This document shows, one piece after another, positions 6,343 to 9,258 of a stretch of DNA of 9,258 bases (the stretch's first letter is position 1; each line of letters starts with the position of its first letter). The DNA is from Spirochaeta sp. (GTDB lineage Bacteria; Spirochaetota; Spirochaetia; DSM-2461). The DNA lies in contig DAOVYP010000058.1 of NCBI GenBank assembly GCA_030635565.1, positions 1 to 9,258 on the forward strand. The letters are read 5' to 3'. The notes under the pieces are model-generated. The model had not been told where the DNA came from and did no database searches. It was given only the letters and a program-made list of their open reading frames with translations. Both the position numbers and the translations under genes were made by a program.

Positions 6343-7586
6343 GCCGTCACCTCTGCCAATTCCACTGCCTGTTTTCTCCCGGCGGCAGCTTCAATGGCCT
6401 CAATGTCCACAACAGGCAGTGGCGGCACAGCCTTAATCATTTTTTCCTTTTGCCTGTAAACCCGGGGAAGGCGGACCAGCATCGACCAGGGGCTGAACTT
6501 CAGAGACGAGGAGATCCAGCATCCGTGGGTACACCAGCAATCGGCCCGGGCCCCGCCGCCGATCTCATAAACCTCTCTCTTCATCACACTTGAGTCATAG
6601 GCCGACCGAAGGTTGAAGTCGTAGTCTTTCAGATTTCCGATAGGAGGCCGCATCTCACAGGAGCGGAAATCACCGTTGGCATCGATAACGAAGGTGGTGT
6701 CCCCGGCGGTGCATTTCATGCCCCATTGGCTGGGTCCCTCATGATTCTGTTCCTTAATCATTTCCATGAAGCTCATGATACCGATGTAAGTGAGACGGGC
6801 AATTTTCTTCCCGTGTTTCAGATCTTTGAACAGCCGTTTGGCCCCGAGGTCCATCACCGGGGAGAGCTTCCTGTTCAGCTCCTTTACCTGTGCCAGGGTA
6901 ATGGCCTTCAGGGTTGGATCCGGCATATCGCCCCGGAGAACCTCGTGGATATGCAGATCACAGAGACCCTTCTGAGCCACGTATGCCGCAAGATCAAGCA
7001 TCTCATCGTAGGCCTCACTGGTGATAACCGTGGCGATGTTCACCATCAGGTTCTTGTGATTGCCGTAGAGTTTCCTCACCGTTTCAATGGTATCAACAGT
7101 TTTGAGGAAGTTACCCGGAACCCCGCGGATGCTGTCGTGAGTTTTACCCAGGCCGTCCAGAGAGAAATTGAGATGAATCGTCAGCTTCGGACAGCGCTCC
7201 ACCAGCTCCCCGGTCATCCTGACAATCTTCTCTTTCGCCAGTCCGTTGGAGGGAAGGTTGATGGTTTTCACACCGTTGTTTTCATGAAACATGGCGATGA
7301 TATCCACCATATCTTTCCGCAGATAGGGTTCACCGCCTGAGATCCAGAGCTTATCGAAGGGCCCTGCGGTTTTCGATATGGTTTTCATCTGATCAAAAGT
7401 CAAATCATCATCACGGTTGAGATTCGCGTGATTGAAGCAGGTTCGGCATTTGGACTGGCATTTGGAAGTAATGAAGAGGAAAACGCTTTCCAGCTTCTTC
7501 CGACGGATCAGCTTATTGAAATATCCGGGCTCACCCGTAGTGGCATCGGCTTCCTGTACGGAATCTTGAGTTGAGGTATTCTGCAT
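6339..7586 (-). CDS. radical SAM enzyme with SPASM/twitch-like C-terminal cysteines
   Basis: This 415-residue protein heads the operon. The radical SAM site is C43, C47 and C50 (CQSKCRTC), with the SAM-binding GGEP at 84-87 in WISGGEP and an NFSLDG strand (140-145). A C-terminal region with C292, C310, C350, C352 and C356 resembles a SPASM/twitch auxiliary [4Fe-4S] site, though it has fewer cysteines than a full seven-Cys SPASM domain. No B12-binding domain is present. Known relatives act on peptides, sugars or other small molecules, so the substrate is open. The N-terminal 30 residues are polar and likely disordered. AAGGAG (7593-7598) lies six bases before the ATG at 7586. The stop overlaps the glycosyltransferase start. 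By position it probably modifies the lipid, sugar or head group built by the operon. No precursor-peptide gene is visible beside it. Confidence 0.9.
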   Translation of the reverse strand: MQNTSTQDSVQEADATTGEPGYFNKLIRRKKLESVFLFITSKCQSKCRTCFNHANLNRDDDLTFDQMKTISKTAGPFDKLWISGGEPYLRKDMVDIIAMFHENNGVKTINLPSNGLAKEKIVRMTGELVERCPKLTIHLNFSLDGLGKTHDSIRGVPGNFLKTVDTIETVRKLYGNHKNLMVNIATVITSEAYDEMLDLAAYVAQKGLCDLHIHEVLRGDMPDPTLKAITLAQVKELNRKLSPVMDLGAKRLFKDLKHGKKIARLTYIGIMSFMEMIKEQNHEGPSQWGMKCTAGDTTFVIDANGDFRSCEMRPPIGNLKDYDFNLRSAYDSSVMKREVYEIGGGARADCWCTHGCWISSSLKFSPWSMLVRLPRVYRQKEKMIKAVPPLPVVDIEAIEAAAGRKQAVELAEVTA

Positions 7587-7608
7587 GAGGCTCTCCTTGA
7601 CACGGGTT

Positions 7609-7703
7609 ATGCCCCACCTGCGATATATCGCAGGGGTTCTCGCGCGACCGGAGACCTCTGAGAGGAAACTTTATCGTCAAGACCAGAACTCCTAAAGGGG
7701 CAT
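7609..7703 (-). promoter_or_regulatory. structured untranslated leader of the radical SAM operon
   Basis: Between the promoter and the radical SAM gene lie several nested inverted repeats. The outer arms are ATGCCCC (7609-7615) and GGGGCAT (7697-7703). Inside are a perfect 18-bp palindrome CCTGCGATATATCGCAGG (7617-7634), a second helix of about nine pairs (7632-7640 with 7685-7693, one non-Watson-Crick pair), the 8-bp palindrome TCGCGCGA (7640-7647) and the small hairpin CCTCTGAGAGG (7655-7665). It matches no riboswitch class I know. It could be a cis-regulatory RNA, a repressor operator at the 18-bp palindrome, or a mobile palindromic repeat. Confidence 0.5.
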
Positions 7704-7724
7704 TAGGTACTCTGTCGGTTCAAC

Positions 7725-7752
7725 ATTATTGTGATTCCGCTTTGGTAGTCAA
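7725..7752 (-). promoter_or_regulatory. sigma-70-like promoter for the radical SAM/lux-like operon
   Basis: On the minus strand TTGACT (7752-7747) and AATAAT (7730-7725) are separated by 16 bases, close to the -35/-10 consensus. Transcription would start near 7718 and give a leader of about 130 bases before the ATG at 7586. The position, between the NYN gene stop and the operon, supports it. Confidence 0.5.
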
Positions 7753-7799
7753 TACGCATTATCTACCGGGCTCATGCTGCTGCCCGCTGTAATGCCTTG

Positions 7800-8519
7800 T
7801 TACACATTTATTATTCTCACAAAGATATGTACGATGGATGAGTAATCATCATTTTTTCGTTTATCAACTTCAATATATGATAATGAACTGACCAGCTTCC
7901 CCAGCCTGTCATACCCATAATTTCGCGGATCGAAAGATGGATCACTTTTATTGATATAGCCGCCTACAGCTGAAAGCAGTGCCCATCCGTCCTCTTTGGA
8001 TACGGCCCCGATTGCCGAGGTTATGATAGGCTTCACGTCAGGCTCATCTGATCCGTCAGTTATTTTCTTCTTAACCCGCGGGCGAAGATTCTCCGTAAAA
8101 ACAAATTTGTCGCATGCTGATATAAACGGTACCGGTGTCTTCTTCTCACCAAAACCATAGACAGTTAATCCCGCCTCCCGAATTCTTGTGGCCAGCCTGG
8201 TGAAATCACTATCGGAAGAGATGAGACAAAAACCATCCAGTCTTTCTTCATGGAGTAAATCCATTGCATCAATGATAAGTGAGGAGTCTGTTGCGTTTTT
8301 ACCCGTGGTATAGCTGAACTGCTGGATGGGTTGTATCGCATGTTTATGCAGATGATCTTTCCACCTTTTCAGATGAGTCGTCGTCCAATCCCCGTAGGCA
8401 CGTTTGACGCTGGCAATTCCGAATTTTGCAATCTCAGCCAGCAATTCTGAACAAATTGCCGCCTGGGCATTATCCGCATCAATCAAAACGGCAAGCTTCA
8501 TATTTTCATTTTCCGGCAT
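7800..8519 (-). CDS. NYN (PIN-like) nuclease with C-terminal OST-HTH/LOTUS domain
   Basis: This 239-residue protein has two domains. Residues about 7-145 are a NYN domain of the LabA/DUF88 group: LIDADN with D14 and D16, TDSSLIIDAMD with D78, and ISSDSDF with D103 and D105. These acidic residues form the metal site of PIN-fold RNases and are all present. Residues about 168-235 (GWALLSAVGGYINK, SFDPRNYGYDRLGKLV) match an OST-HTH/LOTUS domain, which binds RNA. A linker rich in basic residues joins them. The ATG at 8519 has AAGGA six bases upstream; M7 at 8501 is a less likely start. It begins 29 bases after hsdR, in the same direction, so the two are probably cotranscribed. A role as an accessory RNase in phage defence is an inference from this position; proteins of this type are also found outside defence loci. 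Confidence 0.9.
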   Translation of the reverse strand: MPENENMKLAVLIDADNAQAAICSELLAEIAKFGIASVKRAYGDWTTTHLKRWKDHLHKHAIQPIQQFSYTTGKNATDSSLIIDAMDLLHEERLDGFCLISSDSDFTRLATRIREAGLTVYGFGEKKTPVPFISACDKFVFTENLRPRVKKKITDGSDEPDVKPIITSAIGAVSKEDGWALLSAVGGYINKSDPSFDPRNYGYDRLGKLVSSLSYIEVDKRKNDDYSSIVHIFVRIINV

Positions 8520-8548
8520 AGTTATTCCTTAATATCGAGTCCTATTGA

Positions 8549-9258
8549 TTATGCAACCATCCGCACTTCATACAAGTGCTTCTGGAAGCCGATGAACATC
8601 TCCCTTATGGCCGATACTTCTCCCAGCTCCGCGACAGCATCGGCAACGGCATGGTATTTGAGATCAATCAGATGCGGTAGCTTCTCGTCATCCAGCTCTC
8701 CCACGCCCTGCATGATGTATTGATCGAGTACGAAGTCCAGGAACTCCCGCTGTTTATCCTTGTAGTGAGCAAAGATGAGGTTCCTGCTCGCGTTCACCCT
8801 CTTTTGGCGGCTGATGGGAGCCAGGGCAAAAGCAACATAGGCCAGCACATCGTAGAGATCGCTTTTCTCGGCATCAACCATTAATTTCAGTTCGGTAAGC
8901 TGGCTCTCGCCGTAGCCTTTATCCGCCAGACCCTCAATCAATTTTCGACGTGTGTCGGGCTTACTCCAGAGCTTGCGCAGTTCGTCCTCATCTTTGAACA
9001 GCCCGGGCAGGTCTCCAAAAACTCGCTTCATGAACTCTTCCGCCGACATCGGCTTACCGTCCGGACTCCAGAAACTTGTAACCATCATGTGCTGGATGCT
9101 GCGTTCCTTTCCGTCAGCGAGCTTCACCTTGATTTTGAGCATCTGCTGTATATCCGCCGCAGCTGACGGGTCCGAATCCGCTTCCGGATCGTCGTAGTCC
9201 CCGGGCCGAGGCCTGGGATTCACCGGGACAGGTTCTTCCGGTTCACCGTCCCATTCCG
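8549..9258 (-). CDS. hsdR: type I restriction endonuclease R subunit, C-terminal part (cut by window edge)
   Basis: The frame is open to the right edge, with EWDGEPEEPVPVNPRPRPGD before the first GTG at 9223, so the gene continues outside; the GTG is not the start. The visible 236 residues match the C-terminal helical region of EcoEI/EcoKI-type HsdR: QQMLKIKVKLADGKERSIQHM, the segment FMKRVFGDLPGLFKDEDELR, a KLWSKPDTRRKLIEGLADKGYG helix pair and a closing domain around LDFVLDQYIMQGVGELD. In these enzymes the N-terminal nuclease and the helicase motor come first, and this C-terminal part docks onto the HsdM/HsdS methylase complex. The motor and nuclease motifs are not in the window. No hsdM or hsdS is seen; they are expected to the right. 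Confidence 0.9.
   Translation of the reverse strand, partial: EWDGEPEEPVPVNPRPRPGDYDDPEADSDPSAAADIQQMLKIKVKLADGKERSIQHMMVTSFWSPDGKPMSAEEFMKRVFGDLPGLFKDEDELRKLWSKPDTRRKLIEGLADKGYGESQLTELKLMVDAEKSDLYDVLAYVAFALAPISRQKRVNASRNLIFAHYKDKQREFLDFVLDQYIMQGVGELDDEKLPHLIDLKYHAVADAVAELGEVSAIREMFIGFQKHLYEVRMVA

Noticed and set aside
6726..7340. Plus-strand ORF of 204 codons
   Set aside because: Antisense shadow of the radical SAM gene.
7703..7759. 18-codon ORF in the leader before the radical SAM gene, considered as a precursor or leader peptide
   Set aside because: No ribosome-binding site, it starts upstream of the predicted transcription start, and it has no precursor-like features.
7767..7786. Hairpin after the NYN gene as a terminator
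   Set aside because: Only five pairs (CGGGC/GCCCG) with a ten-base loop and no T run.
1..9258. CRISPR array, tRNA or rRNA genes
   Set aside because: No regularly spaced repeats and no RNA-gene signatures were seen on either strand.

Overview
This is a bacterial chromosomal window of moderate GC content with compact gene packing, good Shine-Dalgarno sites and several ATGA stop/start overlaps. Nothing in it fixes the species. It has an accessory-region character: a type I restriction gene, a lipid-type biosynthetic operon with lux-like reductase genes, palindromic repeat DNA, and an orphan ORF with a disturbed 5' end. Apart from a possible CDS tail at the far left and the small ORF at 247-591, every supported gene is on the minus strand.

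Layout, right to left (direction of transcription). The right edge holds the C-terminal part of a type I restriction R subunit (hsdR, 8549-9258, cut by the window). It is followed after 29 bases by a NYN/PIN-fold nuclease with an OST-HTH (LOTUS) domain (7800-8519). A 213-base gap (7587-7799) then carries a good sigma-70-like promoter and a strongly self-complementary leader. Next comes a tight six-gene operon: radical SAM protein with a five-Cys C-terminal region (6339-7586), GT1 glycosyltransferase of the sterol/macrolide type (5110-6342), SCP2-like lipid carrier (4743-5093), LuxE-like acyl-protein synthetase (3622-4740), LuxC-like acyl reductase (2003-3625) and a classical short-chain dehydrogenase (1179-2006). 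A YchJ-family SEC-C protein (595-1083) lies downstream and converges with the plus-strand ORF at 247-591.

The operon reads as a pathway. LuxE would activate a carboxylic (probably fatty) acid and load it on its own cysteine. LuxC would reduce it to the aldehyde, the SDR could take the aldehyde to an alcohol, and the glycosyltransferase could cap the hydroxyl with a sugar. SCP2 would hold the hydrophobic intermediate, and the radical SAM enzyme would make an additional unknown modification. No luciferase (luxAB) is present, so this is not a light system as seen here. The product is inferred, not known: a glycosylated fatty alcohol or similar lipid is the simplest model.

Two structural features stand out. 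A 103-bp palindromic element (2021-2123) has 23-bp imperfect terminal inverted repeats and three internal hairpins. It lies in frame inside the 3' end of luxC and gives the protein an unusual C-terminal tail of about 60 residues, just before the luxC/SDR overlap. At the left, two perfect inverted repeats (217-247 and 260-297) precede the plus-strand ORF. Its only well-placed ATG/ribosome-binding site is one frame off, which suggests a frameshift, a sequence error, or a leader peptide.
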